Assembly (NCBI RefSeq): GCF_963668215.1
Contig: NZ_OY764190.1
Coordinates: 3,410,001 to 3,474,000 of the forward strand
Source of the DNA: an uncultured Desulfosarcina sp.
GTDB taxonomy: Bacteria; Desulfobacterota; Desulfobacteria; Desulfobacterales; Desulfosarcinaceae
Length of the DNA: 64,000 nt
Reading direction: 5' to 3'
Shown here: piece by piece, positions 43,905 to 51,976 of the stretch
Numbering within the stretch: the stretch's first letter is position 1
How the letters are laid out: every line of letters starts with the position of its first letter
Notes under the pieces: generated by a model
What the model was told of the DNA's origin: nothing
What the model saw: only the letters and a program-made list of their open reading frames with translations
Database searches by the model: none
Program-made: the position numbers and the translations under genes

Positions 43905-44008
43905 TAATAATAGGTTAATAGGCTGTAGGCTATAGGTTATGGGCTGTAGGCGGTAGGCTGAAGGATTGGTGGAATACTGTTTCCCCCTCAACAGCTTACC
44001 AGCTAAAA
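43905..44008. repeat. Low-complexity GCTGTAGG/AGCTAA tandem sequence
   Basis: Between exbB and the repeat-protein gene are degenerate repeats of the type TAGGCTGTAGGCTATAGG followed by AGCTTACCAGCTAAAAAGC. No frame, promoter or clean hairpin is evident. It separates two genes of one probable operon. Confidence 0.5.
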
Positions 44009-44018
44009 AGCTAAACAG

Positions 44019-45788
44019 CTAATTCTCACTTGCGGCTTCCTCGACATCCGCTACCCCGTCATAATTGATATCCTTGGATCGCTTGACCAGGGCTTCGGCC
44101 TCGTCATATTCTTCCCAAAGATCCGGCTTCCCGTCGCCGTTGGTGTCTTCGGCTACGCTCACCAGCCGGTTTTCCGCATATTCGAAACAGACGTCGGGAC
44201 GTCCGTCCCCGTCACGGTCCTTTTCCGCCCGGACGGCAGATTCGTTGGCGTCATAAATCCAGACCATGGCAAAGCGGCCCTTTTCATCCGGCTGCTCCTC
44301 GCTGCGAACGATTTTGCCCTGTTCGCTGTATATTTCCTTGAGATCAAAGCGGCCGTCGCCGGTTTCGTCCACCAATTTCTCCCTGAGCGTTTCTTCCCGG
44401 TAGCAGTAGCGTCCCTCGGGCTTTCCATCGAGATCCGCATCCACCTCCATCACCATGGACCAGGGCGCCCGGTCGAACCACTGGGTTGTTTCGAACCGGC
44501 CGTCAAAATCGCGGTCCTGGATCAGGCGCTTGCGTTCGGCATTCTGGTAGTATACTTTCAGATCCACCTTCCCATCGCCGTTGCCGTCCCGTTCGGTGCG
44601 GACCAGGACCTGCTCGGAAAAATACTCCCAGACATCCGGTTGGCCCGAAAAATCCGTATCGCTTTCCACCCTGATCTTTTCACCCTTTGTGTTGAAGAAG
44701 ATCGTCACATCGCCTTTGCCGTCCTTGTTTTCGTCCTGGGTCTGAGTGGCGATCCGTCCGTCTTTGAAAAAGGTGCGGGTTTCCAGAAAGCCGTCGCCGT
44801 CTCCGTCCGCGATCACCTTGTCCGGGACGCCTTTTTTATAATGCCGGATCCGGTCGATGCGGCCTGTATAGCGGGTATCCTCCTCCATCTTCAGGGGTTG
44901 GCCGTCCTTGTCGTACCAGACGAAGACATCGATACTGTCGTCAAAATTGGTGTCTTTCTCCTCCTTTGCGGGAGTTCCTTTATGGTAGGTGGTGGTGATG
45001 TCGAACCGGCCGTCGTAATTGGTATCGCGCTTCTGAAGGGCCGGCAGCGCATCCGCGAAATGGAGGACGATATCGGGTGTGCCGTCACTGTTGTCATCCT
45101 TTTCCTGTCGGGATATCTCGCCGTCCAGGTAGTGGCGCACCGTTTCGAAGCTGCCGTCGGCGTCCAGATCGTGGCGGCTGGTCAGGGACTGGCCTTTTTC
45201 ATCGAAATGCACGATCCGTTCAACGCGGCCGTCTCCATCCCCGTCGCTTTTCAGTTCCACAGGCAGGTCGTTGCGGTAGGTCTGCCAGTTGTTCACCCGG
45301 TCGTCGCCATCGGTATCGCGGGTTGAGCGTGCGAGCTTGCCTTCGATGAATTCGTAGCAGGTGTCGAAGCGGCCGTCGGCGGTAGTATCCCGCTGCATGG
45401 TCAAGGGCCGCTCCTGGTCATCGAACCGGATGACCAGTTCCAGCTTGCCGTTTTCCGTGGAATAACGCTCGTAGCGCACCCGCTTTTCCGCTTCGAAAAA
45501 GTTATGCGAATCGACGGTTCCATCGAAGTCCCGGTCGCTTTCTATCCGAATTAGCTTACCGTCCTGGTAGAATTGAAATTTATCGAAGATTTCGTCGGCG
45601 TTGCTGTCGATTTCCAGGCGGACGAGATTTCCCTTCTTGTCCACGTGGGCCACCTGATCGATTTTTCCGTCTTCGTCCGTATCTCTTTCAATGGCCTTTG
45701 CCAGGATGGACGCGGGGGAAAACCAGGAGGCAAGCAAAAACAGAATCGCCGAAGCGATGATAAGGACTGTCCGATTGTGAAATTTCAT
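44019..45788 (-). CDS. Exported DxDxDG-repeat protein of the ExbBD-TonB operon
   Basis: 589 residues: signal peptide (hydrophobic 8-30, ending SILAKA), then about 21 tandem repeats of roughly 25 residues. Each has a calcium-loop-like motif (DTDEDGKID, DRDFDGTVD, DGDGDGRVE, DTNYDGRFD, DGNGDGKVD, DTNGDGKPD) followed by two short strands. The loops resemble EF-hand/dockerin or thrombospondin type 3 sites and should bind divalent cations; the whole may form a beta-solenoid or propeller. It is the first gene after leader E, 130 bp before exbB. I know no assigned function; a periplasmic metal buffer or scaffold for the TonB system is an inference. Confidence 0.75.
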   Translation of the reverse strand: MKFHNRTVLIIASAILFLLASWFSPASILAKAIERDTDEDGKIDQVAHVDKKGNLVRLEIDSNADEIFDKFQFYQDGKLIRIESDRDFDGTVDSHNFFEAEKRVRYERYSTENGKLELVIRFDDQERPLTMQRDTTADGRFDTCYEFIEGKLARSTRDTDGDDRVNNWQTYRNDLPVELKSDGDGDGRVERIVHFDEKGQSLTSRHDLDADGSFETVRHYLDGEISRQEKDDNSDGTPDIVLHFADALPALQKRDTNYDGRFDITTTYHKGTPAKEEKDTNFDDSIDVFVWYDKDGQPLKMEEDTRYTGRIDRIRHYKKGVPDKVIADGDGDGFLETRTFFKDGRIATQTQDENKDGKGDVTIFFNTKGEKIRVESDTDFSGQPDVWEYFSEQVLVRTERDGNGDGKVDLKVYYQNAERKRLIQDRDFDGRFETTQWFDRAPWSMVMEVDADLDGKPEGRYCYREETLREKLVDETGDGRFDLKEIYSEQGKIVRSEEQPDEKGRFAMVWIYDANESAVRAEKDRDGDGRPDVCFEYAENRLVSVAEDTNGDGKPDLWEEYDEAEALVKRSKDINYDGVADVEEAASEN

Positions 45789-45796
45789 GATCTCAG

Positions 45797-45961
45797 AAAA
45801 TAAAAAAGCCAGGGGGCGACGGGCTTCTGCACGCGGGCCTTCCTGGCTTTGGTTCTTTAGGAAATTATAGGCTTTTTAAACAGTTGGCATCTTCGTAATG
45901 CCGGTGTGCCTTTGCAAGGCACGATTGGCTGTCTTATAGAAGAGTACCGGAAATTTGTCAA
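45797..45961 (-). promoter_or_regulatory. Leader E: promoter, GGCAT-ACGAAG-ATGCC hairpin and GCCAGGAAGGC terminator
   Basis: On the minus strand: TTGACA (45961-45956), 17 bp, TATAAG (45938-45933), the best promoter of the five. A GCCTT/AAGGC hairpin follows, then GGCAT-TACGAAG-ATGCC (45902-45886). The terminator AAAGCCAGG (45850-45842) pairs perfectly with CCTGGCTTT (45813-45805), then TTTTTTATTTT. The 5' arm reads AAAGCCAGGAAGGC. It ends only ~10 nt before the repeat-protein start, so it must act as an attenuator. Confidence 0.75.
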
Positions 45962-46027
45962 TACTTTTGGCTTGCCAAAAACAGATTTTGTGAATTGGTG
46001 GTCATGTTTTGTGAGAGAAAACCGGAC

Positions 46028-46342
46028 TTACGATCCGCAGCAGCTGCCGGCGCTGCCGCAGCTCTGGCAGCCCCCACCCAGTTCAAGATTGGATGAGATT
46101 TTAAATCCCAGGTCTGCATAGTCGATCTGGACAGGCTTCGCCTGATCCAGGAGCGACCGGTCCATGATGAACTGGAAATCTCCAGCCTTGTGAACGGCAT
46201 CCGAACTTTTTATCTCATCCAAGGCCATGGCCAGTTGCTGGCCGCCGCAGCCCTGGGTGAGAAAGATTCGAATGGGCTTGACATCCATGGTTGCAAAATA
46301 TTCGCTTACCGCCTCGATGGCGGATTCGGTTACCTGGATCAT
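46028..46342 (-). CDS. IscA/HesB-like iron-sulfur protein
   Basis: 104 residues with the A-type carrier fold: VTESAIEAVSEYF, then IRIFLTQGCGGQQLAMALDE with the first conserved Cys, and a Cys-rich C-terminus (GGGCQSCGSAGSCCGS) with the second pair. Classical IscA has a C-x-C end; this CQSC...CC tail is longer and glycine-rich, as in the short HesB-like proteins of anaerobic deltaproteobacteria, some of which are selenoproteins (no TGA here). It may carry iron or Fe-S clusters for the many Fe-S enzymes nearby. Single gene. Confidence 0.82.
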   Translation of the reverse strand: MIQVTESAIEAVSEYFATMDVKPIRIFLTQGCGGQQLAMALDEIKSSDAVHKAGDFQFIMDRSLLDQAKPVQIDYADLGFKISSNLELGGGCQSCGSAGSCCGS

Positions 46343-46415
46343 TTTGGTCTATTCCTTTCGTAGAGCTGGTTGATTCTAATATTTTAACAATTTTGAAGAA
46401 GCTGCATGCTTGAAA

Positions 46416-46581
46416 GGTTTCGTAAGAAGGTCGAGATCTCCCGCTAAACACCAGACGGGACAAGAAGGCTTGCGAGTTTCGAGAATACCGCTATCGCGGG
46501 TGCCGAAGGCAGTGTACATGCAAGTACTCCGCAGCGACGAGGGACGAAGCGTAACGCCGATATCGGCCTTCTTACGAAACC
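46416..46581. repeat. MITE-like element with GGTTTCGTAAGAAGG ends
   Basis: GGTTTCGTAAGAAGG (46416-46430) and CCTTCTTACGAAACC (46567-46581) are perfect 15-bp terminal inverted repeats. The inner sequence shares AAGGCTTGCGA, GTACTCCGCA and GAAGCGTAACG with the element at 49525-49645, so both belong to one family. It ends 5 bp before the stop of the RelE-like gene. Confidence 0.85.
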
Positions 46582-46585
46582 GTGC

Positions 46586-47074
46586 TTATTTATTGCCCAA
46601 CAGCCCACTGAACACAACCCGCAAATCCTGATCGCTCAGCGGCGGAATCCAGTCTTCCTCCGGTTCCTGAGGATTTCCCAAACAGGGTTGTTCGGACGGT
46701 GTTTCGTCCGGAGCCGAGCGGCTGATCGTTCGGCTGCGTTCAGCGATCAATTCCAAGGGCAGGCCCGCACGATTGTTATCGACCCAGCGGTCGCATTCGT
46801 CGTGGGTGCCGACAAAAAGCAGGTAGAGATCGTCGCCTTGTTTAATCGTGATCAGGCGATATCCGGCCCCAAGATCGTATTTGCGGGCCCCCCGGATGCG
46901 GGCCTCGCCGTTGCGGGTGAACGCCGCCACCTCCTCCGGGGGCAACTGGCCACGTTTGGCCTCGGTGATAATGGCTTCCACCCGATCGGCGACCAAGTTC
47001 CTTCGTCCGTCGCCTTTTCTCAGCACGGTTAGTATCTTTTCCAATTTCGGGTCCAGATGGATACGTTCGATCAT
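46586..47074 (-). CDS. RelE/HigB-like protein
   Basis: 162 residues. The middle reads RGARKYDLGAGYRLITIKQGDDLYLLFVGTHDECDRWVDNN, which resembles the beta-sheet core of RelE/HigB-type mRNA interferases (a basic loop, GYR, FVGTHDEC). A long acidic Pro-rich C-terminal extension follows. No antitoxin gene stands next to it: upstream is a REP repeat, downstream a MITE that supplies the end of the gene. It may be an orphan toxin, a toxin-derived regulator, or simply a conserved protein with the same fold. Confidence 0.55.
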   Translation of the reverse strand: MIERIHLDPKLEKILTVLRKGDGRRNLVADRVEAIITEAKRGQLPPEEVAAFTRNGEARIRGARKYDLGAGYRLITIKQGDDLYLLFVGTHDECDRWVDNNRAGLPLELIAERSRTISRSAPDETPSEQPCLGNPQEPEEDWIPPLSDQDLRVVFSGLLGNK

Positions 47075-47220
47075 GGTATGGTTTATCCCTGTTCAGTGGT
47101 CGTACCCGAGACCACGGGCTCCGGTCTCAAGGCACGAATCGTTTCTCTCATCTCCCATCAGCTAACGGGAAATACGCTAAGCCTTGATGAAACCGCGAAA
47201 AGTTTAAATTCTCATCTTTT

Positions 47221-47292
47221 CGTCATTCCGGCGTAGGCTGGAATCCAGTCATTCCAATGAGTTCTGGATGCCGGGTCAAGTCCGGCATGACG
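47221..47292. repeat. REP-like inverted repeat (CGTCATTCCGGCG)
   Basis: CGTCATTCCGGCG...CTGGAATCCAG (47221-47248) faces the inverted CTGGATGCCGGG...CGGCATGACG (47264-47292). The same core (CGTCATGCCGGACTTGATCC) appears inside the element at 20092-20241. It is a dispersed palindromic element in the gap between the DUF1573-like and RelE-like genes. Confidence 0.75.
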
Positions 47293-47317
47293 GGAGCGGC
47301 ATTTTTTTACGAGTTTA

Positions 47318-47662
47318 TCAAGCCTCGATATCGCCAAAGACGTAAACAAACAGTTTCGGCCGGAGGGTGCTGTCGGTCTTGAGCGTGACCTGACCGCGGT
47401 ATTGGCCTGGCGTGGTCTGGCGATTGTCAATGCTAAGAAGATACTTTCCCTCGTGTTCATCTAACTGCACAATTACATAGGCGTGCGTTATGATTTCACC
47501 TTCGAGCACCTCAGCGAAGGTATACTCGTTTGCCACCACGACGGCCCTGGGGGCATTGGCCGGACTTTGACCGAAGGGTCGATCCCCGGCCACTGCCCCG
47601 GTGATGCCGATTGCCGCGACAAACAATGCTATCGTGAAAAAGATATCACGTTGCTTTTTCAC
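47318..47662 (-). CDS. Exported DUF1573-like small protein
   Basis: About 114 residues from GTG 47662 (GAGGTGG upstream). A signal peptide (FFTIALFVAAIGITGAVA) precedes ANEYTFAEVLEGEIITHAYVIV and the end QYRGQVTLKTDSTLRPKLFVYVFGDIE. Both parts resemble the beta-sandwich DUF1573 domain (its 'FG-V-GE' and C-terminal 'GHYSG-I-L-TD' strands). It starts 55 bp after the HdrD-like gene on the same strand, so they are likely co-expressed. The function of the domain is unknown; a periplasmic partner role is possible. Confidence 0.62.
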   Translation of the reverse strand: MKKQRDIFFTIALFVAAIGITGAVAGDRPFGQSPANAPRAVVVANEYTFAEVLEGEIITHAYVIVQLDEHEGKYLLSIDNRQTTPGQYRGQVTLKTDSTLRPKLFVYVFGDIEA

Positions 47663-47716
47663 ATCCACCTCATCAATAGGCGATCAAAAGATCCCCCTGA
47701 AACGCTGGCAGATCTG

Positions 47717-49057
47717 TTATTTCCCGGCAAACGGATCGGGCGTTCCCGGTTCGCCGGGTAGCCATACTTCGGCCAGATCCGCCCCCAGATAGACCCGCTC
47801 GGTTTCGGCAAGCGCGCCCAAGGACAAGGCCAACAGGGTCCACAGATGAATGGTTGTATAGCCGCCATGAAAATGTTCTTCGAGATCGTGAATCTGGGCG
47901 TGGCAGTTATGGCAAGGCGTCACCACGTATTTGGCTCCGGTGGCCATGATTTGATCGAATTTGATCTTGCCATATTGATGGCGGGCCTCGGTGTATCCGG
48001 ATTGCAGGTAGCCGCCGCCGCCGCCGCAGCAGAAATTGTTGGACCGGTTGGGCGTCATGTCGACGAAGTTTTCCTCGCCCACACAGGTTTTGACCACGAA
48101 ACGCAGGTCTTCGGCCAGAGGATCGCCGAAGCTTTTGCGCACTTGCTGGCAGGGGTCCTGACAGGTGAATTTGATTTTCAGATCCTTGTTCCAGTCACTG
48201 CTGGGTTTGAGCTTGCCTTCACGAATCCAACGGGCATAGTAGGGAACGATGGGGGCGATTTCCAGGTCGGTTTCTATCTTGTGGCGCTGGACGCCCATCC
48301 AGACCGAATAGGTCGAATGCCCGCACTCGGTATTGAGGTAAACCTTGCTTCCCAGTGATTCCGCTTTTCGGATCGATTTCTCGGTAATCAATTTCCAGTT
48401 TTCATCATCGGCCAGGAACATGCAGTAATTTTCGCCGCCCCAGCCGGTGCTGCCATAGGTCCAATCCACCCCTGCCAGATGCAGGATTTTCCACAGCGGA
48501 GCCATCTCCTCGGGCTCGGTAACCGGCTCCCGCGAGTTCTGACTGAGGAAAAACTCGGCACCCTCCTTGTCCATGGGGGCCTGGAGGTTTTCCCATCCCG
48601 GCTGATCGTTCTGGATTTCTTCGCACACATCCTCCACCACGAAAATGAAGTCGTCGGGGGGCGATCCCATGGCGCTGCAACTGTCGTTGCGAAGGGCCAT
48701 ATCACAGGAGCCCAGAATACCCTTGGGCCGCTCCTCGCGGGGCCAGAGCTGGCGCGCCTCGTAAACCAGGGCCGGGATGTTGATCGCCATGGGGCAGACA
48801 TAAACGCAGCGCTGGCACAAAGAGCACATCCAGACCCAGGGGTGGCCGGTGATCTCATCATCCAACCCCAAAGCGGCCATGCGCAGGAATTTGCGTGGAT
48901 CCATGCCTTCCAACCCGGTGGCCGGACATCCCGAGGCGCAGGCGCCGCAGGTAAGACAAAGGTTGAGATTGCCGCCTTCGGGAAGAATCTCCTTGACCTT
49001 CTGCATGAACGTATTTTTGCGGTTGTTGTTGATTTTTATGACTTCGGTCTCACTCAT
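47717..49057 (-). CDS. HdrD/DsrK/TmcB-like iron-sulfur protein with CCG domains
   Basis: 446 residues. Two [4Fe-4S] motifs lie near the N-terminus: CLTCGACASGCP (about 34-45) and CSLCQRCVYVCP (about 77-88). The C-terminal half has CCG-type domains. The last is complete: CQDPCQ, NNFCCGGGGGY and PCHNCHAQI give the CX(n)CCX(n)CxxC set for a non-cubane cluster, while the first is reduced (CGHSTYS). Such proteins are the catalytic or electron-transfer subunits of heterodisulfide-reductase-like complexes (HdrD, DsrK, TmcB) in sulfate reducers. No partner membrane subunit lies beside it. It is divergent from the DCCP gene, which suggests shared electron flow but does not prove it. Confidence 0.82.
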   Translation of the reverse strand: MSETEVIKINNNRKNTFMQKVKEILPEGGNLNLCLTCGACASGCPATGLEGMDPRKFLRMAALGLDDEITGHPWVWMCSLCQRCVYVCPMAINIPALVYEARQLWPREERPKGILGSCDMALRNDSCSAMGSPPDDFIFVVEDVCEEIQNDQPGWENLQAPMDKEGAEFFLSQNSREPVTEPEEMAPLWKILHLAGVDWTYGSTGWGGENYCMFLADDENWKLITEKSIRKAESLGSKVYLNTECGHSTYSVWMGVQRHKIETDLEIAPIVPYYARWIREGKLKPSSDWNKDLKIKFTCQDPCQQVRKSFGDPLAEDLRFVVKTCVGEENFVDMTPNRSNNFCCGGGGGYLQSGYTEARHQYGKIKFDQIMATGAKYVVTPCHNCHAQIHDLEEHFHGGYTTIHLWTLLALSLGALAETERVYLGADLAEVWLPGEPGTPDPFAGK

Positions 49058-49524
49058 GTTCTCTCCTCTCGCACATCCTGTGAACGGTAAAAGATGCTGT
49101 TACGGTTTTCGATTCCTGTGGTTGGTGATGCTCCCCGCTTGTCGTTGGTCGGGCAACGATGCATACCCGCCGTAAACGATTCCATGGGGATTGGTTAAGA
49201 TTCAGGGGCCGCTAGCAGGCTCATAGAAGCTTGACAAACAGAAATGCGGCTTTTCAGTCTTATCCAGTGCATACCGGCCCGGGCAGCAAGCCTGGGCGAC
49301 GTCATGTAAAACCGAAAAACCGAAACATGGAAGAAACCTTTAACGAGAGGGTTTTTAAACATTTATCCCATCTCTCAATGGGGGAAAAAAGTCAAATTTA
49401 TTATGTCGATGCGGCCATGGAGTCGTATAGATATTATCTGTTTGACTAATTGCGCATTGATATTGTCAATTTGATGATCGCATGGGGCGATTCCGCTGAA
49501 TACGCTTTAAAGTCAAATTTTGGA
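49058..49524. other. Intergenic region between divergent redox genes
   Basis: About 470 bp. A 40-codon frame at 49327-49449 (starting MEETFNERVFKHLSHLSMGE) is open but lacks a clear RBS, so I do not call it a gene. No strong promoter was recognised on either strand. Confidence 0.3.
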
Positions 49525-49645
49525 CGGCTTCGTAAAAAGTTCGAGATCAAGGCTTGCGAATCCCGAGGAAGGAGGTGTACCTGAACGTACTCCGCACTGA
49601 CGAGGGATGAAGCGTAACGAAGATATCGGGCTTTTTACGAAGTCG
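49525..49645. repeat. MITE-like element with CGGCTTCGTAAAAAG ends
   Basis: CGGCTTCGTAAAAAG (49525-49539) is matched by the inverted CTTTTTACGAAGTCG (49631-49645) with one mismatch. The core shares several blocks with the element at 46416-46581. It sits just upstream of the DCCP gene and leaves only 35 bp for its own start signals. Confidence 0.85.
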
Positions 49646-49680
49646 TGCACCTTATACCCAAAACAATCAGGAGACATAAC

Positions 49681-50958
49681 ATGACCGAAGACTACCGCTC
49701 GATGTGGACCGATCTGGGACTCGATCTGGATGCTCACGACGCATTGCTGGGCGTTTTGGGCCAAGCCTATCAGGACATTTACCTGGCGCAGAAACAACGC
49801 CCCGAAGGCATGGGCTATTTCGACTTCGTCATGAGCGAGGTCCACGGGTTGCGCATCAAGGAGTTGGTGGACGAGAAGGCGGCCGGCCGCAAGATCGTCG
49901 GCAGCTACTGCGTTTTCGTCCCCGAGGAGATCGTCCTGGCGGCCAACGCCACCCTGGTCGGCTTATGCTCCGGCGCCGATTTCGCCATCGAGGACGTGGA
50001 AAAACTGCTGCCTCGCAACACCTGCGCCCTGATCAAATCCTCTTTCGGCTTCAAGCTCGGCAAGGTTTGTCCCTACCTGGAAAGCGCGGACATGATCGTC
50101 GGCGAGAACACCTGCGACGGAAAGAAGAAAGCCTACGAGTCTTTGGCCGGTCTGGTCGAGAACCTTTACGTGATGGACCTGCCCCAGGTAAAATCGGAAA
50201 ACGGAAAAGCCCTGCTCAAGGCCGAGTACCTGCGTTTCAAGGCGGCCGTCGAGAAGCTCACCGGCGTTACGATCACCGCCGAGCGTTTAAAAGAAGCGAT
50301 CCAGATGGTCAACGCCAAACGTGCGGCCCTCCATCGACTGTCCGCGCTGCGCAAGGCTGATCCGGCGCCGATTTCCGGTCTGGACGGCCTTTTAATAAAC
50401 CAGGTTTTCTTTTACGACAATCCGGCTCGGTTCACCGATTCGGTCAATAAAATCTGCGATGAACTGGAAAAGCGAATTGCAGCCGAACAGGGCGTCTTCC
50501 CGAAAAAGACTCCTCGGATTCTTGTTTCCGGCTGTCCCCAGGCTGTCCCCAACTGGAAGCTGCCCATGATCGTCGAAACCGCCGGCGCGGTGATCGTCGG
50601 CGAGGAGTCCTGCGTGGGCGAACGCGGCACCCGCAACCTGACCGACGCCTCGGGGCAGACTGTCGAAGAGATGCTCGATGCCATCGTCGACCGGTATTTC
50701 AAGGTGGACTGCGCCATTTTCACCCCCAATCCGGATCGCCTCGATCATATTCAGCAAATGGTCACCGATTATAAAGCCGACGGCGTGATTCATTACGGCC
50801 TGCAATTCTGCCAGCCTTATCTGATGGAGTCCATCCCGGTGGAAAAAGCGCTGGAGGACCAGCAGATTCCCTGCCTGCGCCTGGAAACCGACTACAGCAT
50901 GGAGGATGTGGGGCAGTTGAAGACGCGGGTTGAGGCTTTTGTGGAACAACTTAGGTAG
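49681..50958 (+). CDS. Double-cubane cluster protein (HgdB/YjiM-like)
   Basis: 425 residues from ATG 49681 (AGGAGA upstream). It belongs to the 2-hydroxyacyl-CoA dehydratase/benzoyl-CoA reductase D family: KIVGSYCVFVPEEIVLAA, CPYLESADMIVGENTCDGKKKAYE, RILVSGCPQAVPNWK, VIVGEESCVGERGTRN, GVIHYGLQFCQPYLME. A single family subunit (not an A/B pair) with its own activator, at this length, matches the double-cubane cluster proteins, which are ATP-driven low-potential reductases of unclear natural substrate. The activator follows at 51123. The name rests on pattern; the substrate is unknown. Confidence 0.85.
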   Translation: MTEDYRSMWTDLGLDLDAHDALLGVLGQAYQDIYLAQKQRPEGMGYFDFVMSEVHGLRIKELVDEKAAGRKIVGSYCVFVPEEIVLAANATLVGLCSGADFAIEDVEKLLPRNTCALIKSSFGFKLGKVCPYLESADMIVGENTCDGKKKAYESLAGLVENLYVMDLPQVKSENGKALLKAEYLRFKAAVEKLTGVTITAERLKEAIQMVNAKRAALHRLSALRKADPAPISGLDGLLINQVFFYDNPARFTDSVNKICDELEKRIAAEQGVFPKKTPRILVSGCPQAVPNWKLPMIVETAGAVIVGEESCVGERGTRNLTDASGQTVEEMLDAIVDRYFKVDCAIFTPNPDRLDHIQQMVTDYKADGVIHYGLQFCQPYLMESIPVEKALEDQQIPCLRLETDYSMEDVGQLKTRVEAFVEQLR

Positions 50959-51099
50959 AGCCTGTTTGAAAACCCCGTCTAAGACCCGCTAACGGCGTTG
51001 GGAAACGACTCAAAATGCTCACATACTACGTGTATGCTCCGCTTTCGAGTCGTTTCCCGCCTTGTTATCGGGCCTGATCCAGGATTTTCAAACAGGCTC
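50958..51099. repeat. MITE-like element with GAGCCTGTTTGAAAA ends
   Basis: GAGCCTGTTTGAAAA (50958-50972) and TTTTCAAACAGGCTC (51085-51099) are perfect 15-bp inverted ends. GGGAAACGACTC and GAGTCGTTTCCC form a second inner stem. The element starts at the last base of the DCCP stop codon and separates the reductase from its activator. Confidence 0.85.
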
Positions 51100-51122
51100 T
51101 TGACTATATTGAGGGAATTCTA

Positions 51123-51881
51123 ATGGGCGGACGTTTTGCAGGCATCGACATCGGATCACGTACCATTGAACTGGTGGTGGTCGATGAGAAGGGCGAAGTG
51201 ATCGACAGCGTTCAGGCCGATACCGGATTCGACCCCATGGCCGAAGCCAAGAAGATGATCGAAGACGTGGCCTTTGACCGCATCGTGGCCACCGGCTACG
51301 GCCGCAACCTGTTTGAGATTTCCTTCAATGCGGCCACGGTCACGGAGATCAAAGCCCACGCCCGCGGTGCCCGGGCGATGTTTCCCGACATCCAGGCGGT
51401 GATCGATATCGGCGGGCAGGACAGCAAGGCCATCGCTCTTTTCGAAAACGGCAACGTGAAAAAATTCGAGATGAACGACCGCTGCGCCGCCGGCACCGGA
51501 AAATTTCTGGAGATCATGGCCAGGACCCTGGGTTTTACGATCAAGGAGTTCGGGCAGGCGGCCCTTAACGCCCAAAACGGGCTGAGTATTTCCAGCATGT
51601 GCACGGTTTTCGCCGAATCCGAAGTCACCTCCCTGATTGCCAAAGGCGAAAATCCGCGAGAAATCGCCAAAGGACTGCATACCAGCGTCATCCGCCGGGT
51701 GGCCGGCATGGTCAACCGGGTTTCGTCCGATGGCGATATTGCCTTTACCGGCGGTGTGGCCAAGAACCCGTGCATGTGCGCACTGCTGGAAGCCAAGTTG
51801 GGCCGCAAGATCCGTATTCCCGATGACCCCCAGCAAATCGGCGCTTTGGGGGCGGCGCTGCTGGCCGCGCATGAGGATTGA
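51123..51881 (+). CDS. ATP-dependent activator of the double-cubane protein (BcrA/BadF/HgdC family)
   Basis: 252 residues of the ASKHA fold: phosphate-1 loop FAGIDIGSRTIELVVVDEKG, adenosine/phosphate-2 loop DIGGQDSKAIALFENG, and the Fe-S ligands MNDRCAAGTGKFLE and ISSMCTVFAESEV. The two cysteines bind a single [4Fe-4S] cluster between two subunits. ATP hydrolysis drives electron transfer into the reductase. It is 165 bp after the DCCP gene with a MITE in between. Length and motifs are complete. Confidence 0.92.
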   Translation: MGGRFAGIDIGSRTIELVVVDEKGEVIDSVQADTGFDPMAEAKKMIEDVAFDRIVATGYGRNLFEISFNAATVTEIKAHARGARAMFPDIQAVIDIGGQDSKAIALFENGNVKKFEMNDRCAAGTGKFLEIMARTLGFTIKEFGQAALNAQNGLSISSMCTVFAESEVTSLIAKGENPREIAKGLHTSVIRRVAGMVNRVSSDGDIAFTGGVAKNPCMCALLEAKLGRKIRIPDDPQQIGALGAALLAAHED

Positions 51882-51976
51882 GGGGGAGTGTTTCAGGACG
51901 ACATAAAGGTTTTCGATGTTGCATTCATGACGCTTTTAAAAAAGCTTACAACATAAGATCCAAACGAGAAGAATAG

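Noticed and set aside
49327..49449. A 40-codon small gene (MEETFNERVFKHL...)
   Set aside because: Open frame but no clear ribosome binding site or homology; too weak to call.
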